A DNA stretch of 64,000 nucleotides. Source: Nymphaea colorata (lineage: Eukaryota; Streptophyta; Magnoliopsida; Nymphaeales; Nymphaeaceae). The stretch covers positions 14,490,354-14,554,353 of the forward strand of contig NC_045139.1 of assembly GCF_008831285.2 (NCBI RefSeq), read 5' to 3'. Below, one piece after another: positions 35,825-49,300 of the stretch (position 1 is the stretch's first letter; the number at the start of each line of letters is the position of its first letter). The notes under the pieces are model-generated. The model was not told where the DNA came from, made no database searches, and worked only from the letters and a program-made list of their open reading frames with translations. The translations under genes and the position numbers were made by a program.

Positions 35825-37978
35825 AGCACGAAGTCGTGTTTCATCTTGTTCGCGGCGAGGATCCCATTTGGGATGCAGGTCCAGACGAATACGAAATCAT
35901 AATATCGTAACGTACTTTCCTTTCTTCTCTTCGTTTGGTGAAGGGCTTCGTCTACGGACGAGATCCTGATTTCTTTGGAAGAGGTAACTTCTCAAGCATA
36001 ACGGGTTCTAGCGTCGACTTTGGATTAGATTTCATATGACCAAATTGTCCTTCATGTATTCCCAAATAGGGAAGCCATTGAGTTTACTTCCTTTGCCCTT
36101 TATCTTCTTTCATTGGGTAGTTTTGTCATGTTCAATTTGTTGGTGGCTCAGAACCAGTTTGTTGTGTGTTTGGAGTTGGAACAAATCTGCCTTCCAGTTC
36201 AGATCTTGGTAGATCTCTTAACCCTTTATCTTTGCTGTTCTTGTATTTCTCCTTGTGTTGTGTGGATTCGGAAAAGCATTGGAACGCAATGCATCTGAAC
36301 TGAGTTCTAACTTCTAAGTGAGGTGACATTCCGACCTGAACTGCATCTACCTCGTTAGAATTCCCGGAATGTAAATATATGACTAATTGCCAACTTCTAT
36401 GCGCTAAATTTGATCATTTTCAAGCATGTATCCATTCTAAATAACAAGACATGTCAAGAAAAGATTGCTCCATTTGCCTGGTCTGAGAGTTGGACTTCAT
36501 ATTTTCATATTGAACAACAACCTAAAGAGCCCTATGTCTGATTAAACTGTTAAATTTCTGCCCGATACCTCCCGTCTTAACAAAAATTTGGTCTGTCAAC
36601 AATGTTTCGTAACAATTACTGTACATGCTGCAACACTGATAGCTAGAAGTCTTAAGTCACATGGGTATGGGTATAGGTATGGGTAAGAGTACTGAAATGC
36701 AGGTATGGACACACCAACTCTAGGAAATATGTGTACAGGGGTACTCTAGTGTATGTATAAATGAAAGCAGCATTTAAATAAACAAGTGATATAAATGAAA
36801 ATATTGCATGTTAATGAATAATTGCACTCATTAAAAAAAACTGAGTTAGAAACAAACTAAAATCAAGTAAAATTAAATAGTTTGGATCAGTTTTGATCCA
36901 AAAACTACCTATATGTTCAAGTACCCACTTTAGGTACATAAGTGGGACATGGGTACAGAGGCTTCACAAAAGTACCCAAGTGACTTAGCTTGAAATGTGA
37001 AATACCCAATGCTAGCATGTTTTCAATGAGAGCAATAAAATTTTTGAAAATCCTAAAAACTTCTCTTCTCTTCTTGTGACTATAGGATTGATCCAAGTTA
37101 ATGAAGAAAATTTTTATCACACTACCAATAAGAAATATATGTGTGGTAGACTATGAAGGAGTTCTACATCCTCCCCAAGCATCAAAACAAACTGTATCAG
37201 GTGTGGAAGTAGAGACATTGCCATGAGGAAGTCGAGTTTGTATGACAAGAAAGCAAATATCACACGCATCGAACGATTTATAAGAATCGATATCACGAGA
37301 ATCAAACAAGGTGTGCCACTCAGAATTAGAAGGACGACAAAAGCAAAGGCGCGGCCATTGGGCATAGCTTCCATATTGATGCATAAGCCATTGTTTCTCG
37401 AGGGACTTTCCTGGAGAAGGACCTTATTAGAGGTCTCAATGGGCCCTCATTGCCCTATACGAACAATGCGAAGGGTTATGCAAAAATGAAGGCTTGTCCC
37501 ATAAACCCTTCAGTTTTAGATCGTAAGCTATAATGAAAGTTTCATGTTGCTTTCAATATATTGCCTTGCGTTATATTTGATAAGCAGGAGGAGCATTGGA
37601 ATGTTATACCACAACAGCCATGTAAGCATGGGCGACAGTCGCAGAGAGCTCTTTGTGTAGGGAATTCAGCAACCAAGGGTGAATCATATATGCTATTGCA
37701 ACATTGCTGTTGGGTTTTGAGCGGAACCCATTTTACTCTTGGCTGCAGGAGCTGTTCTCATGGCCGTGTGGTGTGGGTCCATGTGGGCAACTGTCCGCCC
37801 CCTTTCCAAGAAATTTCTACCTCCGCCACTGCAAGTTGTGTCACATGACATAATCTTCGCTTGTCAATGGCAGTGAGCAGAGCGTCATCCCTGAGCTAGC
37901 TAGCTATCAAAGTGATGGCCGTAATTTAGACTCTCCCTATTCTCGGTCGTGGCATTGGGCCCTTAATTTGCTTTCAGC

Positions 37979-38100
37979 CTAGTGGCGGAGCCATGTTGTG
38001 GCTGGAGTGGGCAATTGCCCACACAAGACCACTAACTTTACATTATTTATATATAGAAACCTCATTAATTTTTAATTTTTTACATATGAGTGCCCCTTCA
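37979..38100 (+). mobile_element. Left part of a hAT-type MITE, truncated
   Basis: TAGTGGCGGAGCCA followed by GGGCAATTGCCCACACAAG and later GAGTGCCCCTTCAAG matches the layout of the hAT-type elements at 30171 and 30929. The expected right terminus TGGCTCCGCCACTG is not found after 38100, so the element seems broken. Another right end, ACCTCCGCCACTG, lies nearby at 37814-37826. Confidence 0.5.
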
Positions 38101-40664
38101 AGTTTGAAATTTATACTTCTAGCTGCTTGAGCATAGACATACTTTTTTTGCTCAAGTAAGTTGATGTGAGATGGACTAGAAGATTTCGTTTGAATGACGG
38201 AAGGGCTACTAGCTGCACAAATATACGGCGGTGAAAACAAGGATGCAAATAAGAAGATGCAGAAAAAGGGCGTTCCAAAAAAATATTCATAATCCTAACT
38301 TCTAAATGTACAACACATAAATTTTGTGCACATATGTTCTTAAAAAAAAAAAAAAAAAAAAAACTGTAATATCATAAGAGTTCTAAATGTCCTTGGAAAG
38401 CAGGGGGCATTCCAGTCATTTTGAAACGCAGACAAGCAGACGCGTGTTAGGGCCGGAACATATAGGCTTCTCCGGACTGAGGCGACATTTGTAAGGAGAC
38501 AATATCTCAAATGTGCTTTCGAATCCGCATAAAATGATTTGGGAAGGGGGACAAACACGGTCCCACCGCCGTCCATCCATCTGACTCTACCTATCTACTC
38601 CCTAACCACATGCTACCTGACCGTCTACCTCACTGTACCTATCTATTCCCTCTCATTGCCCACCCACCAAAGTTATTTTCTTATATATATATAAGAAGAA
38701 AAGAGTTTAATTTAAAAAAATGAAAAATTTATCACTAAAAATACTCTAAACCATCATGGATGCTCTTCGAGTAACTTGTTTTTAACAAGCAATTTTTAAT
38801 TTTGAGCATCCAACAGATAGCACCACAAGATAGAAATCTTACCATAATGGTAAAGGGTCTTCACCCCAACTTTCTGCCGTATAAATGAGTTTACATGGCC
38901 TCTGTAATTATCTCATCTTTTTCTGTGGTAAATAAATATCTCATCAAGTACAGTGCGTTCACTAAGTTATGTTGCGGTTAGCTTGGCGGATTCCCGGAGA
39001 TTGCTTCGACCCCTTTTTCAACCAGAATCACCTTTTTCTTTTAATACTTTCTCATATAGGCATCATCTTTGTTTACAATTGAATGCTAAAGTAGCAAGCA
39101 TCTCTGTGGCTTTCCCTTTCTTTAATTGGGAAGTTGCAACGCATAAACCTATGGAGCTAAGAATAGACGGCTGAATTAAGCACGTCACTCCTACCCAACT
39201 TTTGGACTACACAACCGGCGGTGCATGCATTGACAGCAACACAGTGAATATTTGAACGAATGGCTGTAAATGGTAGCCGCTTTGCATCTTTTGCTTCACG
39301 TAAAATTTTTCCGGCGGTGCCGGGAAGTGGTTCGACAGAGTGGCGGAGCCACAAATTTTTAGTTCCGCGACACTGTTTGTATATGTTTTAAAGTTAAATA
39401 AGACATGGTCCGGGAAATTCTAGATTGGCCTCCGTAAGTTTTAACTCGCGCATTGAACAAAATCTCTGAATTTTCTGCCCGGTCCAATTGAAACTCTACA
39501 ATTTTTAACAAATATCAGAACAATCAAACCTGCCGTGTTATTTCGCGAATTATCGTGCATGTAGAGCGCCAGAACCAATAATAGAGCTAGAAATTCCTGA
39601 TTGAGAAGTAGACCCTTCAAGAAATCAATGGCTGATAGTGTGTAAATAATTAAATGGCTAAACAAATGGTTATGGCCACTTCGCATGTGTAAAAAATAAC
39701 TTGTGTGGGGCAATTTGCCCACCGCAAGCCACACGCACCTCTCCAGTCGCCACAATACAAATATAGGTAAGGAACACGCTTTGACATTATCTTACTAATT
39801 AAAGTGTGGGGTGTGTAGTTAAAAGGTGCACCTATGCTGTTAGGTCTTGAGCGCTTGTGTCCAACACCCCAATCTGGACATGTGAGCAGCACACAAGTTC
39901 TTCTTTTGTGGCTTCTTTTATATAAATATTCCCAGTAAGAGGAAGGTTTCAGTTTCTTTGTGCTATTATATTCGATTGATTGCAAATTCGGTTTGAAACT
40001 TAAGATTTTCTTTGCAGATGATATCTTTCACAGAGCTTCAACTAGTTATATCTACGTCTCGGATTTAAATGCTTACCGATTCTCTCACTCTGATGCCACT
40101 CCTAGTGTGCTCTGGAACTTTCTCATCTTTTAATTCACTAGGCTTTTTAGGAGCCTTACCTCTTTTAAGTGCCTGCACCTATTTTTTTGACTATTTATTT
40201 TGTGACCTTACACTTGGTGCATGAAACTCTACCCCCTTTCATCTTTAGGCCCAAAGTTTCAAGTAAAGAATGCTAGGGTTTATGTAACATCATTATCCAC
40301 TATGGTTACTATATTTGGTTGGAAACCCTCCTTTTAAGTCTTTAATTTTTTAATGTTCCCGACAACTTTTTTCTGGGAAATAGAATAGATGAGACCCTAG
40401 GTTGGTATCCCCATGATTTGAAATGACAAACTAGCCCACAGTGCATCTCTAATTTGAGAAAAGGGGAGGATGGGATACGAGCTTTATCAAAGCATCAAAT
40501 GATACCTTCAAATCCTCATGTGCCTTTTGAATATTGATCGCCTGCATTACTTCTATTGTTAGGGTTGCCATATATCTGTGTCGTTGGGTTTTAGATCTGG
40601 ATCTAATGCTGATAATCAAGGTGGAACAGTTACTCTAATGTAGACACTACTGCAATCCTTTTGT

Positions 40665-40924
40665 CTTAGGTTGCGTTTGATTGTTTTGGATCTTAGATTC
40701 GGGACAGATTTTAGAAGCTTGGATTTGAGGTTTAAAAACCCTTGTTTGATGCACTCCCTTAGCCATTTCTCCCTTCTCCCATCTCTACGTTCATGCGTGG
40801 ATCTGAAATCCATGGATTTGAACATTCTCATGGAACTCAAAATCTAGGGTTCTTAAATCTGTAGTTTAATAAACCACAGATTTACTCAGCAAATCCGACC
40901 AAGGTCATCAAACACAAGTCTAAG
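40665..40924. mobile_element. MITE-like element with GTTTGAT termini
   Basis: The left end CTTAGGTTGCGTTTGAT (40665) and the right end ATCAAACACAAGTCTAAG (40907-40924) are inverted matches with one insertion. The inside is AT-rich with repeated ATCTTAGAT and AAATCTG motifs. A similar right end, CATCAAGCACAACC, occurs near 42814. The superfamily is unclear because no target duplication is evident. Confidence 0.55.
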
Positions 40925-42375
40925 GACTATCCACGGAGAGGGAATGTGTATGAAAGATATTAAAAAATGAAGAAGAAAACAAAGTGAGAGTAGAGGCAAC
41001 TTAGCCTAGTTCTTATCCGATTCTGCCGCTTTGCACGTGTGTCTAGGCGAGTTTGGACTGGGGAAATAAATGTATAGTGTCTCTACACGTGACAGTTGTC
41101 CCCCTTGACATCGAGAAGCGTATCAATCATTCATAAAGTGACACAGAGGCATAGCTTTTGATCGAATTTCTTCTTCTTGTGCGTGTATGTATTTTCACGT
41201 GGGGATCCATAGTTGAATCAATATACATGGATTGGCTTGGCTATAATCAGTTTACAAATAGTTTAGCTTGGACTTTACAATCCAAGTAGTGGTCTTGACC
41301 CGATTTTAGTGGCTCAAATGAAATGTCCTTGTTCTCAATTCAAAGGCTGAAACGAACCCTAGTGAATGAAAGATCTCAGCTTGAAAACAAAGCTCCGTTA
41401 AGCTGCTATGACGGGCGAAACGAAGCAAACATTAATCCAATGCAATAAGTTTGTTTCTTTGCAGCCAAATTTCTTGGCTACATCAGACAAAATAGATAGA
41501 AAAGGCAGTAGTACCTGAGGTTGGCTTTCAAGCAAACAGACTCGTCTGTACCCGAAAATTGCCCTAAAGCTTTTGCACATTGCACTTGTTGGAACTTGTT
41601 CGATTCCAAGGCCATACACCAACGTCCAACGACGTTATCCGCATTCCCTAAAACCAGAAATGATGAACGAGTTTGGTACTCGAGACGCGTCCTGTCGGTG
41701 TCAGTGTGACAACGACCCGGACACATCGTCGCCATCCCCTAGTGGGCCTACCGGGGTACTGGACCTGTGCACGAGGCCCATTGGACCACGGGTCTTGTTT
41801 GAAAGCGACCGGACCATGTCTGAGCCACGTCCGGGAGCAAGTTGAACAGGGCTCGAACTGACTCAACGTGCCCAGCTGAGTCAGCCCTACGGGTCTACCC
41901 CGTCAGGGCTAGCCCCTGCCGGCCACTGCACCGCCGGGCCAGATCTGGGTCTGGTCAGGACCGTATCCAGGTCGGATCCAAAAACCGAACAGGCGTCGCC
42001 CTCCGGCCTCCCCTACCCCACGTTGGGCTCCAGAAACAACGCGAGCTCATTGACACCCTTTTTTGGAGGACAGCTTCGTAAATTCGGTAGGACTCTACTT
42101 TTGCCTGCGTTACTGGTGAGAGGGACGCTTGAGAGGCGAGCGAAACGACGCTGCTGTCCTTGTACTTTTTGTCAATTGACGATCACGCCTTGATGGTGGA
42201 TCTTAGATCCGATCGCGGATCCACTTGAGAGACCTACGGCTTTGACAAACATCGATTTTAACATCCATCAGTGGCTTTCAGATTCACGAAAAATCTGAAA
42301 TCAGGAATTTTAGGTCGGAGGGAGGGAGGGGGTCCAACCTCTTCTATGATCTCATCTCTGCGGAAAGAGGCGCGC

Positions 42376-42530
42376 CATGGCCGAGGGTTTCGAAACTTTC
42401 GGCCAGTAACCCTCCGCAGTGGCCGATGGTTTCAGATTTTTTCCAAAACCGGCCGAGGGTTTCAGTATCGAAACCCTAGTGAGGGTTTCCGAAACGAAAC
42501 CCTCGGCCATGTCGAGGATTTCAGCAAAAA
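42376..42530. repeat. Block of inverted GAGGGTTTC / GAAACCCTC motifs
   Basis: CCGAGGGTTTC occurs near 42381 and 42451, GAGGGTTTCC near 42481 and CGAAACCCTCGGCC near 42494, with CGAAACCCTAG near 42468. The motifs can pair into stems. A GA run follows (42548-42568). Reading frames here reflect the repeats. Confidence 0.7.
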
Positions 42531-42950
42531 TTTCGAGCTCACAAAGGGAGAGAGAGAGAGAGAGAGGGAGAGGGAGAAGAATCACCAGAGCCCCGACCCC
42601 GTCCGTCGTCTGGCCGTCGGATACCCACGACCGTCACCACCCCCACCGATCAGATGCCTAAACTGAGACAGAGAAAGATAAAAAACCGATGAAATTAAAA
42701 AAAAAAAAACCCGATAAAGCAAATAACAAAGCAAACACGGCATGAAACAGGTCGTATTTTAAAAACCTTGGATCTTAGATCGGAAGATCCAAAATGGATT
42801 TAAGATCCTAACGCATCAAGCACAACCATATAGTTTAAAATGCATTGTTTTCATGTACCAACTTGTTTACATGCCGGAATTTGAACCATCTTTACCTCCG
42901 CAAGCGCTTATGCGAGTTGTTTTACTTGTGACGCGATTCGTCTAAACCGC

Positions 42951-43319
42951 TACTAAGGGCATAATCGTCCTATAAAAATTAAGGAAGGGTAGGAGCATTT
43001 CTGTTGGAAGAAAGCGGGGCCTCTCCGGACATTTTGTACCGTGCAAGGGGGGAGATATGACGTGTCGACTCGGGGTGTGACGCCGTAAGAAAACAGAGCT
43101 CGCCCCCCGCGAGCGGGAAAACGGGAGCAGAGAAAGAGAGGGAGAGGAGGAAGAGGGGTGAGGGGAGAAGCGGGAAGACTGGAGAGGACGAAGAGGAGAA
43201 TCAGGGAGAGAGAGCAGTGAGAGAGGGGAATTTGGATTTCCATTTTCTTGTTTTACAGAGCAAAGTATAAGTGTGGGAAAAGAAGGGGAATCCGGGGAGT
43301 CGGTCGGAGAAGGGCCGCG
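42951..43319 (+). promoter_or_regulatory. Promoter and leader of PEAPOD
   Basis: A TATA-like TATAAAAATT at 42971-42980 is followed by GC-rich then purine-rich DNA (43125-43230) leading to the ATG at 43320. The purine-rich tract is likely part of the 5' leader. This is motif evidence only. Confidence 0.4.
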
Positions 43320-46300
43320 ATGATGAAGGCGTCGGATGGAATATACCGGTCGCCGCTCGACAAGCCCTTGAGGGAGCTGACGGAGGAGGACATCTCTCAG
43401 GTCACCCGTGAAGATTGCCGCAGATACCTCAAGGAGAAAGGTTCCGGCCCTTCCTCCCCCTGTTATGTTTTTCGCCTCACTTTTAGCGCTTTGGTTAGGA
43501 AGAACGGTAGATCGCGCTTTTTTTTCTTTCTATTGTTTTTCCGGAGACGGGAATGGCTGCGTCGTAGGGGATTCCGACGATCATCTTCTCATTGTCGTGG
43601 TTCTCTTTTCTTTGTGTTGTGAAGGAATGCGGCGGCCGTCCTGGAACAAGTCTCAGGCGATTCAGCAGGTGCTCTCTCTCAAATCCCTCTTCGAGACGTG
43701 GCCCGGGAAGCAGGAATCCGGCAGCCGGAAATCGCCGTCGATCGCATCCGGCGGACCATGCCCTCCGGATAGTGCCGGAGAAGGTGCAGCTAATCTTTCT
43801 GAGGTGAGTGTTCCTCTTATTTATTCTTTCCTTTACTGAATCTTCTCTGGCAAATGTTCTCTATCCAGATCGTGCAGTAGGCCGCGTTCCTTACTGCCGC
43901 TTCTTTTTTTTTTTTTTTTTTCCTTGACTTACTTTTTGTCGATTTCTTTTTCGGTCGTTCGATTTGTAGGGTTCGCGTTCCGGCAGAGACGACAGACCAC
44001 CCGTACAGACGGACTCGGAATCGCCGGCGGTGGCGCCGGAAACGTCGACGCAGCAGGCGCCACTGTTTCCGTTGTTTTGCCCCAGAGTAGCTGATCTACA
44101 AGGCGACAGATCGGCCGATGGCATCGGATTGTGGGAACCTGCCGGCGATGTCCCTAGGTGAGCCTTCATGTTATCCTCCCTCTTTTTCTCCTTTTTTTTT
44201 AAATAGTAAATTCGAGGTTGGGGTTCGTTACTGGGCGTTTTCTTGCGCTTTTTTATTCTCAAATTCTTTTCCAAATCTTTTTTTGCCCTTGTACCTTTTC
44301 TGCTTATGACGTTGGTATCCTTTGTGCCTCGTAAAGACCGACACCGCCTTCTGGTGCCGGACGGGAGGGCTGCTCAAGGCCGGTCATTGTTATGGCCACC
44401 CGAGCCGGTTTGCCGTCTCTGGCCGAGAGGGGATTATGCTGGCGCAAGGCTAGGGAATTTGAGAACCTTGCACTGAAAATGGCACAAGGTTACTAGTATG
44501 CGGAGTTCTTCCACTTGTGTGCGAGGGGTTGGACTTTAAATCATTCACGTTGAAGAATGTTTCACGACTTTCTTGCATAATCTAGTCGCAGCCTGCTTAT
44601 CTCCTGTTTCCTTTGTTCCCAATTTGAAATTTGACCCCGAGCTTAGTTTCAAGTAGATAAAAGAGAAAATGAACGGCATAGGAAGGGCGTCATAACTGGC
44701 AAAGATGGATGGAAAGCCGTTCCTGTAGCTGAAGCAGGGAAACGAACATTCTGGAAAAATGCTAGTGTAGTATAGGTGAGAAACGGGGAAATAATGTGGG
44801 TTTCCTTCTCACTACGACTTCGAGCCATCCAGCAGATAGATTTTGGGGATCTAGATATCGTCGTATATTATTGCAACGTTGCAAATCTGTCTGCCAAGTT
44901 TGCTTCTGCAAAACATAGAGAACTTCCTCGATATCCTCATGTTCTGCCTCATAATTTCATGCCCATATAATGCAGAAAGTGCGATAACTTTAGAAGCATG
45001 TCTATGTGGAAAACACCCTGACGTTAGCAGGACGCCGGGAAGCTTATATGTTTCCCGAGTTGTTATTTTATTATTCACGAGTGAGACGGTCATGAAAAGG
45101 ATTGCGAGTAGGTCTTACTGAGGATTCGTGAGAACAAGATCAGTGATCTTGTTTGTGGTGGGAAAAATATGAAAGAAGATGGTGTGCCCAATTCTTATCT
45201 GCCATTTGTAGAACTCGGGAAACCTGGTCGACTGTATCGGTGGACGATTGCTTCAAATGTCATTCTAATTCTCGGGTTATTATTGCGAGGTGTGATGTGT
45301 TCAAAACACATTTAGAGAGCTCCTGTGGACCTAGCCGCGTCCTGTTTTGCCCCGCGAAGTTACCAAGAGTTTAAAGTCTTTCGCCCCGAAGTTTTTTCCT
45401 AGGAAGGAGATCTAGTTGCGGGAAATTATTCCCAGCATAGTCACAGCTTCCACCTCCAAACTGGTCTCGCATTGTAAAAAGAAAAGGCCAAAACACTTTT
45501 GTGAGTACTTGCGCTTTTTGTGCAGAAAGGAGCAAGTTATTTGCCAACTTGCATCGACCAGTGACTTTGTTCAACAGTTCAGTAAGGATGGACCTGCAAT
45601 ATCAGGTGACTTCACCCTGTGGGACGCACTGGCACTGTTCGGACCTACCAAACTGCCTCACTGGGCCTACTCATTTCCCTTCTTTGTGATATAAAATGTG
45701 CTCCTCTTTTCTTATATTAGATATATTACAGCTATGCTTAATATGAGAAACGACTTTAGAGGAACCACTGTGTCCGTTACCAGTTTGTGCAAGCGGCCGT
45801 CGGGGGTATTAAACTTTCGATTTTCTGCAGCTTGAAATTCTTAGAACCCTATTTTGGAAGCTTTAAGGAGGCTCTTCTTCCGCTGCTCGGAGGTTGTCCA
45901 TAGAATAATGCTTATTCCTCTGCAGCACCGGGGGCCAGGGCAGTGTACTGCACTAACCAATGCCGGGTAACAGTGGCTTCCTTGAAATGGTCGCTTGGCT
46001 TACCCCTCACGGGAGGGTGACCCTCTTTCCTATTGAAGACGTCGAAGCACTATACGTTGCCCGGATGTTTGTTGTTGTGCAATAGATGCAAACGGATCGG
46101 ACTAAGTTCAGCAAAAAGCATGAGAAATTATAAAAGTCGGGTTCGTCAGTTGGGAATTCAGATTTTGATCTAGTTCGATGCAAGCACACACCCACGCACG
46201 CTGATATATACGAACTGAGTTCCTCCGCACATCCGGCCTCTCACGCACGCAGCACACGGCACGCGAGCGTCAGAGGCCTCATAAAGGTACCTCCCACTCA

Positions 46301-49300
46301 TTGTCAGATGGTGGGAGGTCAGATTAATGCCTTCACTGTTATCAACATTATAATGGGTAAAAGTTGTGTGCCCTGGATGAGGCCAGTTTGTAATCTTAAA
46401 TCAGCTATTGCTAGCTAAAGCCACGACCTAACTCTATTATTATTTTCCGTCCTTCTGTATTTCAGTTGGTGTCTACCTAACCTATTGGCGAATTGTTAGT
46501 TACCGATTTGGTCATTTCTTTTGTTGAATTCTCTTTTCCTGGTGGTGTTATTTGCAACTCTGCCAGATTTATTATAATTTATATGGGAAGGTGGGTGTAA
46601 GTGGCACCCATCCGTTCGCTAAAAAACGATAATTAAGTAACGTTCTCTGATCCATCGGTGCCGTAAATGAAAAGATTTAATAATATATGTTGGTCAACAT
46701 TTTAAGTTTCATTTTTTAGTTTATTTATCATTTGGATTTATCTTAAAGCCGCTGGAATGTTTTAGGTCGTGTTTGGTAGCCTCAGATCGTGGCTGGACTT
46801 CATGTTGAAATTCACAGTTTTAACTTTCATTTTTTAGTTTATTTATCATTTGGATTTATCTTGAAAAACCAAAACCCTCCACCATCGGCTGAGGACTTGA
46901 TACAATGAGAGAGAAAGACTCACCGTGGGAATCTGCCATGGCCTTCTTATCGGGTGGAGAGAATAGAGAGAGAAAAAAAAACAATACGCTTTACCATCGG
47001 CTGAGGGCTGAACAAAATAGAGATATACCCTCCGCCACCGGATAAGGGCAAAGAGAGAGAGAGAGAGAGAAAGAATGACTCACCGTGAGGCATCAGCTAT
47101 TCTCTTGTTCTTGTTTGGTAGAGAAGAGAGGAAAAAAAAAACGAAAACCATCATCGACCGCCATGTTTGAAAGAAATAGTAAAACTGTGAAACATGGTTG
47201 AGAGAAATCGTAAAACTGTGAGAAAACAAATGAGGTTTTTTATGACCTCGGTTTTTAACGAACGACGTTTTCTAAAACCTCAGTTCTTAAAAACCTTGAA
47301 TCTAAGATCCACGTCTCTGAAGTCAGCCCCAGTTCTTAAATGTGGTGCTATCAGACGCCACCTTGTGGTTTTGTTTTCCTCTCACCATGTCCAACTAAGA
47401 TGTACATTTTGGTGGACAAGCGACTATTGACCTTGGAATGGAGACAGGCGCGCACAAACACACACACACACACACATGCACGCACTTATACAGAGTGCTG
47501 ATAACGTACAATATATTGGCGGTTTGCACTTTTTCTTTATGTCGCTGTCTCAATGAAGCTGGAAAATAATTTGTAGATTATTTCATCGTTATTTGGCTGC
47601 ATAATTGACTATCCTGGACAGCCGATGATCCGAAAGTTATTAAACAAGCTATTTCAATTTGTTAGACATAATTGCATTCAGTCGCCTGCACTTTCGTCAT
47701 GCTCCTGGGGAACCAACCTCAGATAAATCATTTTCATCTCTTATGTGCTTGTGATGTCTTTCAAAAATGTCTTTCAAAAAGGAATATTTGTTTGGACGAG
47801 GCATGTCTGAAAAATGGGAGCGATGACAAACCCCAAAAAGGACAAATCCGTCTTCAATGAAAGTAAGCGGGACAAGTTTTCTGCTATTATTGGTGTACAT
47901 AAGAAGTTGCTATTTCTCAACCGTTTATATCACTTCTAAAACAGCTTCTTTCTTTTTGGTTTCTATCATGTTTGCCAATCGATCCCTCCATTCAACTGAA
48001 GTTTGCAAAACCCCAAACATGTCTCCCTTGTTATATTCCTGAACGAGTTTGTGTTTGCAAGTAGACTAAGCCCCGATCGGCTAAGTGGCTGGCACTAAGG
48101 CTTTAAGGCGGTCTGCTTCCTGATGGATGCCTCTGGACGACGAAACAACCGTGATGGTGGATAAGGCATGGTCCTTAATGGTGCTTCTTTTGCAGCACCA
48201 GATGACTTTGTGTCGTTGTCTCTCTCCAGTGCTGCGGGAAGGCCAGTTTTCAGTCGGTTCCTCTGCAGCTTGCAGTGGGCTCTTTCTTAAGATATTCGCC
48301 CATTTGCCAGCCGAGTGTTCATGATTTTAGTATCGTGTTGGTTTGTCTACTAGTTAGGATCGATGGGGCATTCTCATAGCCGGTCCCTCCACTCTAATAA
48401 AATTTGCGCTGGTTCGGTAGACCAAATTAAATTGCTTCTCTCTCCTCCCCTCCGCCTAACAGGAATTCCGTGCTTCTGGGATGTGCAGGTCCTCGACTAA
48501 GGAGAGCGCGACACAGATGACCATCTTCTATGGTGGGATGGTTAACGTCTACGACGACGTGTCGACAGAGAAGGTCGGTCCCCATCTTCCCTCGCCTTTT
48601 ATTCGTACGTCTTTTGCCCGCTCGCTGGATGCCAGTGGTTCATCTTGATGCGGCTTTCTTGTCCTCAGGCCCGATTCGTCATGCTGTTCGCGGACAGCCC
48701 CGACTGCATGCCCCACGTGACGGCGAGCCCCCACACCTCCGCCTTCCCCGCCAGGCGAACCAGGCCGCCCTCGCCCCCTCCAACGACCCTTCCCCCGCCC
48801 TCCGCTTCCTCGCCCACCGGTACGTTCCCACTCCCTAATGATATGGTACGTTCCCACTCTACACTGATTATAGAAGTGGGCCCCTTGACGGTGTCCTATT
48901 GTTAGGACGATGTAAAAGTCGAAATTGTCCCTTAATTGATTTCCCTGTGACGCCTCGCTTGACGCTCTTGTTCTCTCCAGATGGTCCCAAGACGAGGAAG
49001 GAATCGGTGCAGCGGTTCTTGGAGAAGCGGAAGGAGCGGTACGTCTTCCTCCCCACCTCTGACCAGCTTCGTTTACTGCACGAAACAGTTTCATTTTTCC
49101 ACTATCGCTTTTCCAACACCAGGGGACGGCTGAAGGTCGGGTGTGGCCGGCCGAAGTCGACGTCGGGACTGGAGTCCTATCTGACTCAGCAAATTCGGGA
49201 TTGCACTAGGAATACGAGATCCGGAACAGAAGATACATGCTCACCCACCAACCCGGTTCCGCCCTCAACGCCCAGCCGAAGCTGGTCCTTTAAGCCCGTA

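Larger units (their letters stand above)
35825..42950. other. Intergenic region between BAHD and PEAPOD
   Basis: No gene could be supported. The region contains GGGTAT-type repeats (36660-36690), truncated hAT-type ends (37812-37826, 37979-38100, 39335-39390), a 20-base A run (38341-38361), a 260-bp MITE-like element (40665-40924), a GC-rich block with no recognisable protein (41690-42060) and a block of inverted GAGGGTTTC motifs (42376-42530). Frames on both strands lack homology that I can name. Confidence 0.55.

Noticed and set aside
42271-42666. Plus-strand frame of 131 codons
   Set aside because: It crosses inverted GAGGGTTTC motifs and a GA run, so its codons come from repeats.
48061-48130. 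tRNA-like stretch (GGCTAAGTGGCTGGC)
   Set aside because: Resembles an A-box, but no B-box or cloverleaf could be formed; not called as a tRNA or SINE.
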